A stretch of 47,834 nucleotides of DNA from Rhodospirillales bacterium (GCA_025351925.1 JANXVC010000221.1:1-47834), one strand, 5' to 3'; positions 33,502-42,013 are shown, counted from the stretch's first letter. Numbers and translations are program-made. The notes: generated from the sequence alone by a model not told the origin.

Positions 33502-33852
33502 ATGCAAAGCAACGAATTAGAAACGATTGCAGCCTCCATACAGGACGCGCTCCACCGCGCCTATGCGCTGGGGCGCAGTGACGCGCTGCGGCGGGTTATG
33601 GAGATCGTTCAGGCGGACGACCTCGGGTCAAAGACGGTGGCGCTGCTGAGCCATAGCGAGCCACCCGCCAAGGAGCCGCCGCAGATAGAGGCGGCAGACG
33701 CGGAACCCGAGATCGAGGCGAGCGTCCCGCCACCCAGCGACGCCGCGCACAACGACAATGTCGAGCGCGAGCCGCACCAGGCTCCCTCGCCGCCAGGGTC
33801 CATCAAGGATTTCCTGCTGGACTACCTGTATCCACTCGGCGCCAAGAAGTAG
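33502..33852 (+). CDS. Hypothetical protein with acidic Pro-rich tail
   Basis: A 116-residue protein. Residues 1-55 form a helical domain ('ASIQDALHRAYALGRSDALR'), followed by an acidic Pro/Glu-rich linker ('EPPAKEPPQIEAADAEPEIE') and a C-terminal helix 'SIKDFLLDYLYPLGAKK'. GGGAG lies eight bases before ATG 33502. There is no membrane segment or signal. Five bases separate it from the next gene, with which it forms a small operon. Function unknown. Confidence 0.6.
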   Translation: MQSNELETIAASIQDALHRAYALGRSDALRRVMEIVQADDLGSKTVALLSHSEPPAKEPPQIEAADAEPEIEASVPPPSDAAHNDNVEREPHQAPSPPGSIKDFLLDYLYPLGAKK

Positions 33853-33857
33853 CCGCC

Positions 33858-34151
33858 GTGTCGGTGGAGGCGCATCATGGCCGGGCTTTGCTGGAAGAGG
33901 CGCAGCTTGCGCTCGACCGCGTGCATCGGGCGGCGCTCGCGGCCAATGCTGGGGAGATTCGGCGTGGTCTCGATTTGGCGATCACAGCGCTGCGTGGGGC
34001 TCGGTCTGCGGGCCTCAGCGCCGATGCGGAGCAGGCGATTGGGACCGTGCAGGGCAATTTGGAGGCGGCGCGAGCGGACCTGGACGGCGGCGCGCTGGTA
34101 GAAATGGAGAAGCTGATCGAGACGGCCCGCAGCAGCCTCGCGACGCTTTGA
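33858..34151 (+). CDS. Small helical hypothetical protein
   Basis: A 97-residue, fully helical, acidic protein with Ala/Leu heptads ('ALLEEAQLALDRVHRAALAA' and 'AIGTVQGNLEAARADLDGGA'). The GTG start at 33858 is five bases after the previous stop; the ribosome-binding site is weak, so translation is probably coupled. It has no recognised family. The composition suggests a small helical-bundle or coiled-coil partner of the preceding protein. Confidence 0.6.
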   Translation: MSVEAHHGRALLEEAQLALDRVHRAALAANAGEIRRGLDLAITALRGARSAGLSADAEQAIGTVQGNLEAARADLDGGALVEMEKLIETARSSLATL

Positions 34152-34173
34152 TGCGTGTGGCTCCGAGCCCCGT

Positions 34174-35832
34174 CTATGGCGCCTCCGCGCCGTAGATTGT
34201 CAGGTCGAGCCGGCGGCCGGTCGAGTAGTCCAGCCCTTTGATCTCGGCGAGGGCACGCGGCGCAATCCCCAAAATCTCCAGCCGGGCCTGGAACGCGGCG
34301 GCCTCCCGCGTTCCAATGAGGGCTAGGCCGCAGGATTGATGGGCGGCGAGGTGGTCGGCGGCAGCAGCTGCGTTGACCAGCCTGGTCTCCCTGCCGACCG
34401 TGAACACCAGGCTGGGCTCGCTGTAGGAGGCCGAAGCGAGCACGCTGTTTGGACAGGGCCGCACGGCGGCGACCGCAGCGGCGATGCGCGGGCTGAGCCA
34501 GATGGTGGTGAGCTCGGGCAGCACGAGCGCGTAGGCGCTGGCGAACAGGACCAGCGCCGACCCGCCGGCGAGGGCGAGCGCCGGGCGCGGCCGAAGGCTC
34601 CATGCCGCCCAAGCCGACAGGACGATGAGCGCGATGCCGGCCAGGCCCGCCAGGATCGGCAGCGCGTCGATCTCGCCCTGCAGCACCCACAGCAGCACCG
34701 GCCCTGCCACCCCCAGCGCCACGCCGATCAGCAGCCATGCCACGCCGTAGATCCGCCCGATCCAGCGCCAGGTCCGGCCAAACCGCCAGGCGCCCGGCGC
34801 CAGAACGGCGGCGGCGGTCAGGCAGGCGATCGCCGGATAGGTCGGCAACACGTAGTGCGGCAGCTTGGTCGCCACCGACTCGAACAGAAGCCAGGTCGGG
34901 ATAATCCAGACCAGCAGGAAGCGCACTTCCGGCCGGCGCCGCCGCGCCCAGACGAAGGGGAGCGCCAGCACGGCAAACAGCGAGCCCGGCCAGAAGCTCG
35001 CTGCGAATACGCCGAGGTAGTAGCCTGGCGGGAAACCATGCGCCTGCTGGCCTTGCGCAACCTTGCCGAGGAAGTTGTCGCCGACCGACTTGGCGAAGAA
35101 GTCGCCGCCGCTGGCGACGCCGATCGCCACGCACCACGGCAGCACGATCGCGAGCATCAGCGGGATGCCCCATTTCGCGTGCAGGCCGCGCAGCCATGCG
35201 GTCCGGCGTTCTGATATGACCAGACCCAAGATCGTGCCCCAACTGACCAGCAGGATCAGCGGCCCTTTCAGCATCAGCCCGGCGCCAAGCGCGATCCAGT
35301 GCAACGCCGCCCAGCGCCGCCGGGTCACGACGCCTGCGCTCGCGTCGAGATAGATGCGCAGCAGGCTGGCCTGCGCGACCAGGATGGTGGCGAGCAGGGT
35401 GGCGTCGATCTTGGCCATGCGAGCCTCCGCCCCCATCAGCAGCGACGTCGCCAGCAGCGCCGCCGCCACCATGCCGGCGGACGCGCCGAACAGCGTGCTG
35501 CCGATCCACCCCGTCAGCAGGACCGCGGCGATGGCGCCGAGCAGGGATGGGATGCGGTAGGCCCAGGGCTCGCGCGCGGCCGGGTCGCTGAATGCGGCGA
35601 CGGACAGGGCCTCGAGCCAGTATATGCCGGCGGGCTGCAGGTAGCGCGGGCGGTCCTGGAAACGCACGTCGATGAAGTCGTGGGTCTCCAGCATCTGCGA
35701 GGTAGCCTGCATGTAGCGGGACTCGTCGCGGTCGATCGCCGGCAGGCGGGAGCGGCCCGGCAGGAACAGGATCAGCGCGACCAGGGCTAGTGCCGCGTAG
35801 TGCCGCAGCCGGAGCGGTTTGCCTTGTGTCAG
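34174..35832 (-). CDS. ArnT/PMT-type membrane glycosyltransferase with CTG start
   Basis: A 552-residue polytopic enzyme that transfers a sugar from an undecaprenyl-phosphate carrier to a lipid or protein acceptor on the periplasmic side. It has the catalytic-loop motif 'LPAIDRDESRY' right after the first membrane segment, then 'PAGIYWLEAL', and about 12 segments. No ATG, GTG or TTG in this frame lies between the stop of the preceding gene and the DRDES motif. The plausible start is CTG 35830-35832, whose CTGA overlaps the preceding TGA stop by four bases. The 5' gene is its likely Und-P-sugar synthase, so the pair probably modifies lipid A or a surface glycan. Confidence 0.82.
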   Translation of the reverse strand: MTQGKPLRLRHYAALALVALILFLPGRSRLPAIDRDESRYMQATSQMLETHDFIDVRFQDRPRYLQPAGIYWLEALSVAAFSDPAAREPWAYRIPSLLGAIAAVLLTGWIGSTLFGASAGMVAAALLATSLLMGAEARMAKIDATLLATILVAQASLLRIYLDASAGVVTRRRWAALHWIALGAGLMLKGPLILLVSWGTILGLVISERRTAWLRGLHAKWGIPLMLAIVLPWCVAIGVASGGDFFAKSVGDNFLGKVAQGQQAHGFPPGYYLGVFAASFWPGSLFAVLALPFVWARRRRPEVRFLLVWIIPTWLLFESVATKLPHYVLPTYPAIACLTAAAVLAPGAWRFGRTWRWIGRIYGVAWLLIGVALGVAGPVLLWVLQGEIDALPILAGLAGIALIVLSAWAAWSLRPRPALALAGGSALVLFASAYALVLPELTTIWLSPRIAAAVAAVRPCPNSVLASASYSEPSLVFTVGRETRLVNAAAAADHLAAHQSCGLALIGTREAAAFQARLEILGIAPRALAEIKGLDYSTGRRLDLTIYGAEAP

Positions 35833-36590
35833 GACTCGATGACCTTGTGCGGGAGGGTAGTGCGGCTGCGCAGCCAGATCACGCCGAGCATATCGCCGAT
35901 GCCGACCAAAGCGCGGCCGAAGTTTGTGTACTTCGATTGGCCGCCCAGGCGCGCGCGGTGCGATACCACCTTGCAGAGCAGCGGATGGCCATAGGCCTGG
36001 AACAACGCCGGCAGGAAACGGTGCATGCCCTCGAACGCCGGCAGCCGCAGGAAATCGTCGCGGCGGAATGCTTTGAGGCCGCAGCCAGTGTCCGGGCACT
36101 GGTCGGCCAGCACGGCCTGGCGGAGGCCGTTGGCGAAACGGGTCGCCAGGCGCCGGGACAGCGTGTCATGGCGGCGGAGCCGGATGCCGGCCACCAAGGG
36201 CGGCGCGCCCGGGGCGGCGAGGCCGAGCGCCAGCATCCCCGGAATGTCGGCCGGGTCGTTCTGGCCGTCGCCGTCCATGGTGGCGACCCACTCGGAGCGG
36301 GCGGCGGCGACGCCAGTACGCAGGGCGGCCGTCTTACCGCAGCGCCGGTCGTGCCGCAGCAAGCGCAGTCCGGGGTGGGTGGCGGCCAGCGGCAGGATGG
36401 TGTCGGCGGTGGCGTCGGTGCTGCCGTCGTCGATGAACAGCACCTCGAACGGCTGCAGGCCGGCCAGCGCCGTGGTCAGCTCATCGAGGACGGACGTGAC
36501 GTTCTCCGCCTCGTTGAACACCGCGATGACCACGGACAGGCGCGGCTGGGCCGGCGACCGCGGGTCGGGGTGGGTGGGCGCGGGATCCAT
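35829..36590 (-). CDS. GT2 undecaprenyl/dolichyl-phosphate sugar transferase
   Basis: A 253-residue glycosyltransferase family 2 enzyme (DPM1/ArnC-like) that makes the lipid-linked sugar donor. It has 'SVVIAVFNEAENVTSVLDEL', the nucleotide-binding 'VLFIDDGSTDATAD' and the metal-binding 'ATMDGDGQNDPADIP'. It lacks the C-terminal membrane segments of ArnC, though the last 25 residues are hydrophobic. ATG 36590 has AGGAAAG nine bases upstream; GTG 36611 would add seven residues. It is the first gene of the pair with the ArnT-like transferase, overlapping it by four bases. Confidence 0.88.
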   Translation of the reverse strand: MDPAPTHPDPRSPAQPRLSVVIAVFNEAENVTSVLDELTTALAGLQPFEVLFIDDGSTDATADTILPLAATHPGLRLLRHDRRCGKTAALRTGVAAARSEWVATMDGDGQNDPADIPGMLALGLAAPGAPPLVAGIRLRRHDTLSRRLATRFANGLRQAVLADQCPDTGCGLKAFRRDDFLRLPAFEGMHRFLPALFQAYGHPLLCKVVSHRARLGGQSKYTNFGRALVGIGDMLGVIWLRSRTTLPHKVIES

Positions 36591-36676
36591 TCGACGTATC
36601 TTTCCTGGCACGAACCGCCTGCATGGCCCAGGATCGGGGCCGTCGCAATGCCCGAGGTCACACAGGCTCCCAGAGC

Positions 36677-38680
36677 CTATAGCGTGAGAGTCGCCAGGTA
36701 GTCTTTCAGCGCGGCATCTGCGTCGTCAGCCGCGCGCTGCGCCGCGTCGGACTGGGCCTGCAGGGTCGCGAGCTGGGTCTCCTGCTGCTGCAGCTGGCCC
36801 AGGAAGCGGCGCTGGAGCTCGCTGTTCGCCGGCACCGCCGCAAGGTTCTTCCGCACGCGGTCCTGATCCGCCACGAGCGCGGCGCGGCGGTCGGTCAGGC
36901 CACGGGCGGCGGCACTGCGCCGGTCGAGCTCGGTCCGCAGCCCGGCCGCCCGCGTCATGGCGGCGCGCAGCTCCGGGGCTAGCCGGCCTTCCTCCGCCAT
37001 CGCCAGCAGCCGCGGCGTGCCGGCGTCGGCCAGCACGATGCGCTCGCTTCGCGGACGCTCCAGCACCACCTCGACCGTCTCGGTCACGCCGGGCGGGATG
37101 GCGCGGGTGATGCGGTACTGCGTGGGCGTGAGGCCGATAGGTCCGCTGGGCTCGACGAGGCTCCATCCGTCGCGCCGCGGCTGCTCGATCAGCACGGTCC
37201 GGCCGGGGCCGGCTTGGGTGGTGATGCGGTAGGTCGTCGTCGCGCGCTCCCGCCGCAGCAGCTCCAGCACGCCGCTCGCGGCACGGCCGGAGGTGACGTG
37301 GCTGTCGGCGCCCTGCGATGTGTCGATGCTGATGGCGAGGTCGGCGGCGAAGCTCAGCAGACGTTCGGCGCCGGGCTGCACGACGGGCAGGCGGGCGTCG
37401 CCGATGAATCTCGCGCTCCCGTCCGCTCGCCGCTCGAACAGGGTAACCAGTCCTGGCGGCAGCGCGCCGGCGCCGTCATTGGTCAGCAGCAGCGCGACGA
37501 GCGGGTGATGCGGGTCGGCGTCTGGCTGGAACAGCGACACGCGGCGGGCGGGAATCGTACGGCTCACGATGGGCAGCAGCATGGTCTCGCCCGACGCGGC
37601 GGTGACCCGGCCGGCCAGCCGGAACTCGACCTGCGCCATGGATTGACGGGTCTCCGACGGCGGTGGCGGCGCTGACGCGGCATCTGTCTCCTGCAGCCGC
37701 CTGACAAACGGCGCCGGCGCCATCGGTGGCGACGGCGGCGATGCCAATTGCTGTGCCGCCTGGAGCGGCACGGCGCCGGCGTCGAGCGGTGGGGTGGTGC
37801 GGTTCGGCACCTCGACTGGCGCCTCGGGCCGGGTGGTGAACACGGCTTCGTAGAGCGGCTGATGATACAGCACGGGCTGGCCCGAGGTCAGCAGCACCTC
37901 GACGTTGCGCCAGTCCTGACCGCTCAGGTTCTCGACGACCGCGAAGCCCTGCAGCGCGGCCGGGCCAGGCGCGTCCCCGTCCGGAATGGTCAGGCGGTAG
38001 GAGGCCTTCCAGACCGGCGCCGGCACGACGTAGCCGAAGCGCACTGAACGCCGGCCGCCGTCGCTTAGGCTTAACTGCACGGTTCGGCGGTCCTGCACGC
38101 GCTGCGCCGCGATCGCGGTCAGGGCGGACGCGATCTGCCGCCGCAGCGGCTCCGATTCGAACTCGACGCCGGGCATGTCCTGCAGCACCGCGGTGGCGAT
38201 CCCCGTGTCGGTCGCGATGGTCAGTCGATGCCGGGTCAGCGTGCCGCCATTGTCAGGCAGCGCGGTGTCGAACGGCGTCACGGCGAGAATATGCCCGGCG
38301 ATCCCCGTCGCGGGTACGCGCACCGCCTCGCCGATCAGGGCGCCCAGCAGCGCTTCGGGACTGTTGAACGCGGCGGGGCCGAACGGCAGGGGCCGGAAGC
38401 TTTCGGTCAGCGGCTCGCGGCCTGGCAGGCGCAGGCTGGGCAGGCCGCCGGCGGGGTCGTCCACGCGCAGGCTTTTCAGCAGGTCATCGACCTGGTCGAG
38501 CGGCACGGCGAGCGGCAGCGTCGCTGCACCTTCCACGTCCGCGGTGAATTCGAACTGGCCGACGCCGCCGGATGACAGCGTGACACGATCCAGGACAGGC
38601 TCGGCGAGGACGGGTTCGGCGGCAAGCGCCGGGCTGGCGACGACCAGCAGCAGGACAGCGCGGATGACTGCTTTTGGCAT
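36677..38680 (-). CDS. DUF4139 domain-containing exported protein
   Basis: A 667-residue protein with a signal peptide ('MPKAVIRAVLLLVVASPALA'). The middle part has the DUF4139 signature ('VRFGYVVPAPVWKASYRLTI' and 'GFAVVENLSGQDWRNVEVLL'), followed by a Pro-rich hinge (about residues 310-345). The C-terminal about 120 residues are a long coiled coil of R/A/L/Q heptads. GGAG lies five bases before ATG 38680. It is divergent from flagellin across 136 bases. The family's role is unknown; the coiled coil suggests oligomer or envelope scaffold function. Confidence 0.85.
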   Translation of the reverse strand: MPKAVIRAVLLLVVASPALAAEPVLAEPVLDRVTLSSGGVGQFEFTADVEGAATLPLAVPLDQVDDLLKSLRVDDPAGGLPSLRLPGREPLTESFRPLPFGPAAFNSPEALLGALIGEAVRVPATGIAGHILAVTPFDTALPDNGGTLTRHRLTIATDTGIATAVLQDMPGVEFESEPLRRQIASALTAIAAQRVQDRRTVQLSLSDGGRRSVRFGYVVPAPVWKASYRLTIPDGDAPGPAALQGFAVVENLSGQDWRNVEVLLTSGQPVLYHQPLYEAVFTTRPEAPVEVPNRTTPPLDAGAVPLQAAQQLASPPSPPMAPAPFVRRLQETDAASAPPPPSETRQSMAQVEFRLAGRVTAASGETMLLPIVSRTIPARRVSLFQPDADPHHPLVALLLTNDGAGALPPGLVTLFERRADGSARFIGDARLPVVQPGAERLLSFAADLAISIDTSQGADSHVTSGRAASGVLELLRRERATTTYRITTQAGPGRTVLIEQPRRDGWSLVEPSGPIGLTPTQYRITRAIPPGVTETVEVVLERPRSERIVLADAGTPRLLAMAEEGRLAPELRAAMTRAAGLRTELDRRSAAARGLTDRRAALVADQDRVRKNLAAVPANSELQRRFLGQLQQQETQLATLQAQSDAAQRAADDADAALKDYLATLTL

Positions 38681-38816
38681 GAGTGCTCCATCCGCACGAT
38701 CTTAACTTTATAGCAATGTTTATGGGCCAGAGTGCCGTCGGGCCACAAGACGTGGCTGTGCAAAAAGCAGGTGCGGCTGCCCGGGTTGGGTCAGCGGCAG
38801 TGAAAGGTAAGACGTC

Positions 38817-39734
38817 ATGTCGCTCAACTCGGTCAATACGAACATCGGCGCACAGGTTGCGCTGGCGTCGCTGAACTCCACCAATACGGCGCTTCAGGCC
38901 GCGCAGAAGCGTATTTCCACCGGCTACCGCGTAGCGGATGCGACGGATGACGGCGGCGCCTATGCCGTGGCGCAGCGGGTGCGGTCGGATGTCGGCGCGT
39001 TGACCAGCGTGAACGAGCAGCTTGGCAACGCCAAGGGCCTGGTGGGCACATCGCTCAGCGCATTGGGTAAGATTTCCGACAGTGTGAACACTGCGAAGGG
39101 GCTGCTGGTGAAGATCGCCGACAACAGCATCGCGCAGGATCAGCGCGACCAGTATGTCGCGTCGTATAAAACCTTGCTGACCCAGGTCGCGAACTACGTC
39201 GATAACTCGACCTATAACGGCCAGAGCCTGCTGGGCAAGGTCGCGGGTGCTGCTGTCACAGCAGGCACCAGCAAGTCGGTCATCAACAGCGAGCTTGGCA
39301 GCACGGCGACGATTTCGGCGGCCGACAACAGCGGGCTGGCGAACACGCTGGCGACGCTGATCGGCTCGACGTTCAGCCGGTCGGCAGGCGGGGTGGACTC
39401 GTTCGGGACCATCGCGGTGGGCGCTGACCAGACATCGGCCTCGACGGCGCTGACTGCGACCACCGGTGCAACGGCGTTCACTACGGCGCTGAAAGGTATC
39501 GCCAACCAAGTGAACCAGACCGGCGCTGATTCGAACCTGCTGGACGCGACGATCACGTTCAACAGCGCGAAGATCGACAGCCTGAACGCCGGTCTGGGCG
39601 CCCTGATCGACACCGATCTTTCGAAGGAGTCGGCCCGGCTGCAGGCGCTGCAGATCAAGCAGCAGTTGGGCACTCAGGCGCTATCGCTCGCCAACCAGGC
39701 ACCGCAGAGCCTGCTCAGCCTGTTCAAGGGTTAG
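38817..39734 (+). CDS. fliC: Flagellin
   Basis: The flagellar filament subunit. The conserved N-terminal D0/D1 helices ('SLNSVNTNIGAQVALASLNS', 'ALQAAQKRISTGYRVADATD') and C-terminal D1/D0 ('ALIDTDLSKESARLQALQIK', 'QALSLANQAPQSLLSLF') are intact. At 305 residues it is short, with only a small surface domain between about residues 140 and 240. Ser/Thr/Ala-rich composition is as expected for a secreted filament protein. No other flagellar gene is in the window, so it is an isolated flagellin locus. A clear sigma-28 promoter was not found upstream. AAAGG about nine bases before the ATG is the ribosome-binding site. Confidence 0.95.
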   Translation: MSLNSVNTNIGAQVALASLNSTNTALQAAQKRISTGYRVADATDDGGAYAVAQRVRSDVGALTSVNEQLGNAKGLVGTSLSALGKISDSVNTAKGLLVKIADNSIAQDQRDQYVASYKTLLTQVANYVDNSTYNGQSLLGKVAGAAVTAGTSKSVINSELGSTATISAADNSGLANTLATLIGSTFSRSAGGVDSFGTIAVGADQTSASTALTATTGATAFTTALKGIANQVNQTGADSNLLDATITFNSAKIDSLNAGLGALIDTDLSKESARLQALQIKQQLGTQALSLANQAPQSLLSLFKG

Positions 39735-39802
39735 CGCAGGTCTAGCAGGGAGGTATCGCCCGCGAGGGGCAACCCCGCTGGCCCGATTGGCAAGGCGGCG
39801 GA

Positions 39803-39866
39803 TCACGCGCGTGACGTAGCTCGTTAACGCTAGCAGCTGCTACGTGCCGCAGCTGTGGCTGCTACG
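39803..39866. repeat. Cluster of palindromes and a direct repeat downstream of flagellin
   Basis: Three perfect palindromes lie side by side: TCACGCGCGTGA (39803-39814), CGTTAACG (39822-39829) and TAGCAGCTGCTA (39831-39842). GCTGCTACG occurs at 39836-39844 and again at 39858-39866, a 22-bp period. The block is in the 170-bp gap between flagellin and the convergent antitoxin gene. It may be a terminator region or a binding array. Confidence 0.5.
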
Positions 39867-39904
39867 GGTCGAAGGTCCTGGAGTGGATCTTAAGTCGGCG
39901 GGGT

Positions 39905-40246
39905 TCAGGCCGCCTTGGTCAGCTTAAAATCGACGTGCACCGCGTCATAGGCGAACACCACGCCTCGCCCAGCGCGCTCGATCACGCCGGCATGGATCAG
40001 CGCGGTCACGTCGCCATGCACGGCCTTGACGTCACGTCCGACCCGGCGCGCCACCTCGCGTATCGCCATCTCGCCCTGTCCCGTCATGGCATGCAGGATG
40101 GCCCAGCGTTTGGTCGTCAGCGTTCGCCAGAGCAGCTCGACCGAGGCGAACGAGATGCGCGCGCCCTGCGCCTTGCCTTCAAAGGCGGCCTGGAAGCGGC
40201 GGTTCACGTCCTCACGCGACGCTACCGAAAGGGTTACTGTGTTCAT
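39905..40246 (-). CDS. tumA: TumA-type antitoxin, HVO_A0114-like DNA-binding protein
   Basis: A 113-residue winged-helix protein. Residues about 40-95 carry the helix-turn-helix: 'RWAILHAMTGQGEMAIREVA' then 'VGRDVKAVHGDVTALIHAGV'. This matches HVO_A0114-family antitoxins that pair with TumE toxins. ATG 40246 has GGAGG six bases upstream; ATG 40258 would add four residues. The start overlaps the toxin stop (ATGA), the usual coupled order of toxin then antitoxin. It probably also represses the pair's promoter. Confidence 0.82.
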   Translation of the reverse strand: MNTVTLSVASREDVNRRFQAAFEGKAQGARISFASVELLWRTLTTKRWAILHAMTGQGEMAIREVARRVGRDVKAVHGDVTALIHAGVIERAGRGVVFAYDAVHVDFKLTKAA

Positions 40247-40527
40247 GCAGGCCTCCATTGATCCACGTCGTGCCAGAAATCCGTCAAAAGCTGGCCGGGT
40301 GTCGTAAAGCGGTAGGGCGTTTCGATGCTGCCAATGTGCTTGTGGTCGCCTTTCCCAGCCTCGTTGTCGTAGCGCAGCACGCAGACCTCTAGGACGACAT
40401 AGGCCAGGGCATACTTGTAGCCATGGGCCGATCCAAGCACCGGCTGCGGCACCTGCCACACCCGCAACTCGACGAAGGCATCGGTGCGTAGCTGTTGGCG
40501 TTCATTGAGCAGCAGCCGAGCCTTCAT
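40243..40527 (-). CDS. tumE: TumE-type toxin (DUF6516)
   Basis: A 94-residue small toxin of a type II pair. Its pattern 'MKARLLLNERQQLRTDAFVE', 'RVWQVPQPVLGSAHGYKYAL' and 'VLRYDNEAGKGDHKHIG' is that of the TumE family (DUF6516), including the 'YDNExGKGDHxH' core. It is the first gene of the pair; the antitoxin start overlaps its stop. The biochemical target of the family is not settled (RNA cleavage is suspected). The start codon lies inside the operator palindrome. Confidence 0.85.
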   Translation of the reverse strand: MKARLLLNERQQLRTDAFVELRVWQVPQPVLGSAHGYKYALAYVVLEVCVLRYDNEAGKGDHKHIGSIETPYRFTTPGQLLTDFWHDVDQWRPA

Positions 40528-40562
40528 GTTGGAGTTTGAACCAACATTATGGATGTTGTCAA
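40526..40562 (-). promoter_or_regulatory. Toxin-antitoxin promoter and operator
   Basis: On the minus strand a perfect -35 TTGACA (40557-40562) lies 17 bases from a poor -10 (TCAAAC, 40534-40539). A palindrome ATGTTGG-N8-CCAACAT (40526-40547) covers that -10 and the toxin start codon, so a bound antitoxin dimer would block transcription. If the transcript begins just after this -10, the toxin would be translated from an almost leaderless message. Confidence 0.6.
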
Positions 40563-40588
40563 CTGCTCCATCAACACCGGGGTCGGTT

Positions 40589-42013
40589 TCAGGGCAGCCG
40601 CGCCAGCAGCCGGGCGGCCAGCCGTGGCTTTGGCGCGAATAGCCGTGGAGTAAAGCGGGTGCCGGCGGCGCGCTTGCCGGCCTCGGAGCGCGTGGGGTAC
40701 GGCACGATCATGCCGGCCAGCGCCGAGAGTTTCATTCGCTGTGTGATCGCCAGCGTCCACATTCCGATCATTTCGCCGGCATGCGGCGCCAGGATGCCGG
40801 CGCCCAGCACCCGGTTGCCAGCCACCACCAGCTTGACCATGCCGGCGGTGTCGCCCTCGGCCACGGCGCGGTCATTATCCGCGAGCGGCCAGCGCAGCGT
40901 CTCGACCGGGTGGCCGGCGGCGCGAGCCTCCGCTTCGGTCAGGCCGGTCTGGGCCAGCTCGGGGTCGGTGTAGGTGACGCGGGGCAGGGCCGCGTAGTCG
41001 AGCCGGGCCGGCAGGCGGAACAGCGCGCGGCGCACGATAATGCCGGCGTGGTAGCTGCCGACGTGGGTGAAGTAGCGAGGCCCAATGCCGTGCGGATCGG
41101 CGACGTCGCCGGCCGCATAGACGAAACGGTTGGTCCGGCTGCGCAGTCCCGCGTCGGTGTCGATGCCGCGGGCGGTGGCGGCCACACGGCCGGCCGCGAG
41201 GTCCAATCGCTCCAATGTCGGCCGCCGGCCGACGGCAACCAGCAAGTGGCTGCCGGCGATGCTGCGGCCGTCCGCCAGCTCCAAGACCGGGCCGGGGCGG
41301 ACGGCGGTGGCCTGCGCATGCTCGATAATGGTGACGCCGTCGGCCTGCAACGCGCTGCGCAGGCCGGCAATCAGCTCCGGGTCGTCCTTCGCGCCGATCG
41401 TGCCCGACTGTACGAGGGTGACGCGGCAGCCGAGCCTAGCGTGCGCCTGCGCCATCTCCAGGCCGATCGGGCCGCCGCCCAGGATCAGCAGGTGCTCCGG
41501 CGCGTCCTTCAAGTCGAACAGGGTGTCGTTGGTGAGGAATGGCACGTGGTCGAGGCCGGGCAGGTCGGGCACGACGGGGCGGCTGCCGGTGGCGATGACG
41601 ATGCGGCGGGCGGTTATGCGCCGTGTCTCCGTGCCGATGGTGACTGCCAGCGCGTCGCGCGCCACGAAGCGTGCGGTGCCCTGCAGGACTGTGGCGCCCA
41701 GACCTTCGTAGCGTTCGACAGAATCGGCCGGGGCCAGGGCGGCGATGGCGCCGTGCACGTGCGCCTGCACGCTGGGCCAGTCGATATCGGGGGAGGGCGC
41801 ATGGACGCCGTAACGCCTGGCGCGGCGGACGGCGTGGGCCGCGTGCGCCGCCGCCAGCAGCGCCTTGCTGGGCACGCAGCCGACATTCAGGCACTCGCCG
41901 CCCATGCGCCCGCGCTCGATCAGGGCAACGCGCAGGCCGAGCTGGGCCGCGACATACGCGGTAGATAGCCCGGCCGCGCCGGCGCCGATTACGGCGAGGT
42001 CAAGATCCCTCAC
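40589..42013 (-). CDS. FAD-dependent pyridine nucleotide-disulfide reductase (mercuric reductase/lipoamide dehydrogenase-like)
   Basis: A 474-residue class I flavoprotein disulfide reductase. It has FAD motif 'AVIGAGAAGLST', the redox-active CxxxxC as Cys41/Cys46 in 'GGECLNVGCVPSKAL', an NAD(P) motif 'LLILGGGPIGLEMA', and the second FAD motif 'FVYAAGDVADP'. The dimer-interface HPxxE region is replaced by 'GILAPHAGEMIGMW', as in mercuric-reductase-like members. It lacks the N-terminal HMA domain and the C-terminal Cys pair of true MerA. The GTG start overlaps the SulP stop by four bases (GTGA), so the two are co-translated. Mercury reduction is not supported. Confidence 0.85.
   Translation of the reverse strand: MRDLDLAVIGAGAAGLSTAYVAAQLGLRVALIERGRMGGECLNVGCVPSKALLAAAHAAHAVRRARRYGVHAPSPDIDWPSVQAHVHGAIAALAPADSVERYEGLGATVLQGTARFVARDALAVTIGTETRRITARRIVIATGSRPVVPDLPGLDHVPFLTNDTLFDLKDAPEHLLILGGGPIGLEMAQAHARLGCRVTLVQSGTIGAKDDPELIAGLRSALQADGVTIIEHAQATAVRPGPVLELADGRSIAGSHLLVAVGRRPTLERLDLAAGRVAATARGIDTDAGLRSRTNRFVYAAGDVADPHGIGPRYFTHVGSYHAGIIVRRALFRLPARLDYAALPRVTYTDPELAQTGLTEAEARAAGHPVETLRWPLADNDRAVAEGDTAGMVKLVVAGNRVLGAGILAPHAGEMIGMWTLAITQRMKLSALAGMIVPYPTRSEAGKRAAGTRFTPRLFAPKPRLAARLLARLP

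Noticed and set aside
33245-33502. 85-residue minus-strand frame in the gap before 33502
   Set aside because: No ribosome-binding site, unusual composition and no domain; treated as intergenic.
38700-38816. Sigma-28 or sigma-54 promoter for flagellin
   Set aside because: No acceptable match to either consensus was found in the gap.
40589-42013. True mercuric reductase (MerA)
   Set aside because: No HMA domain, no C-terminal vicinal cysteines and no mer genes nearby; only the general disulfide reductase family is supported.
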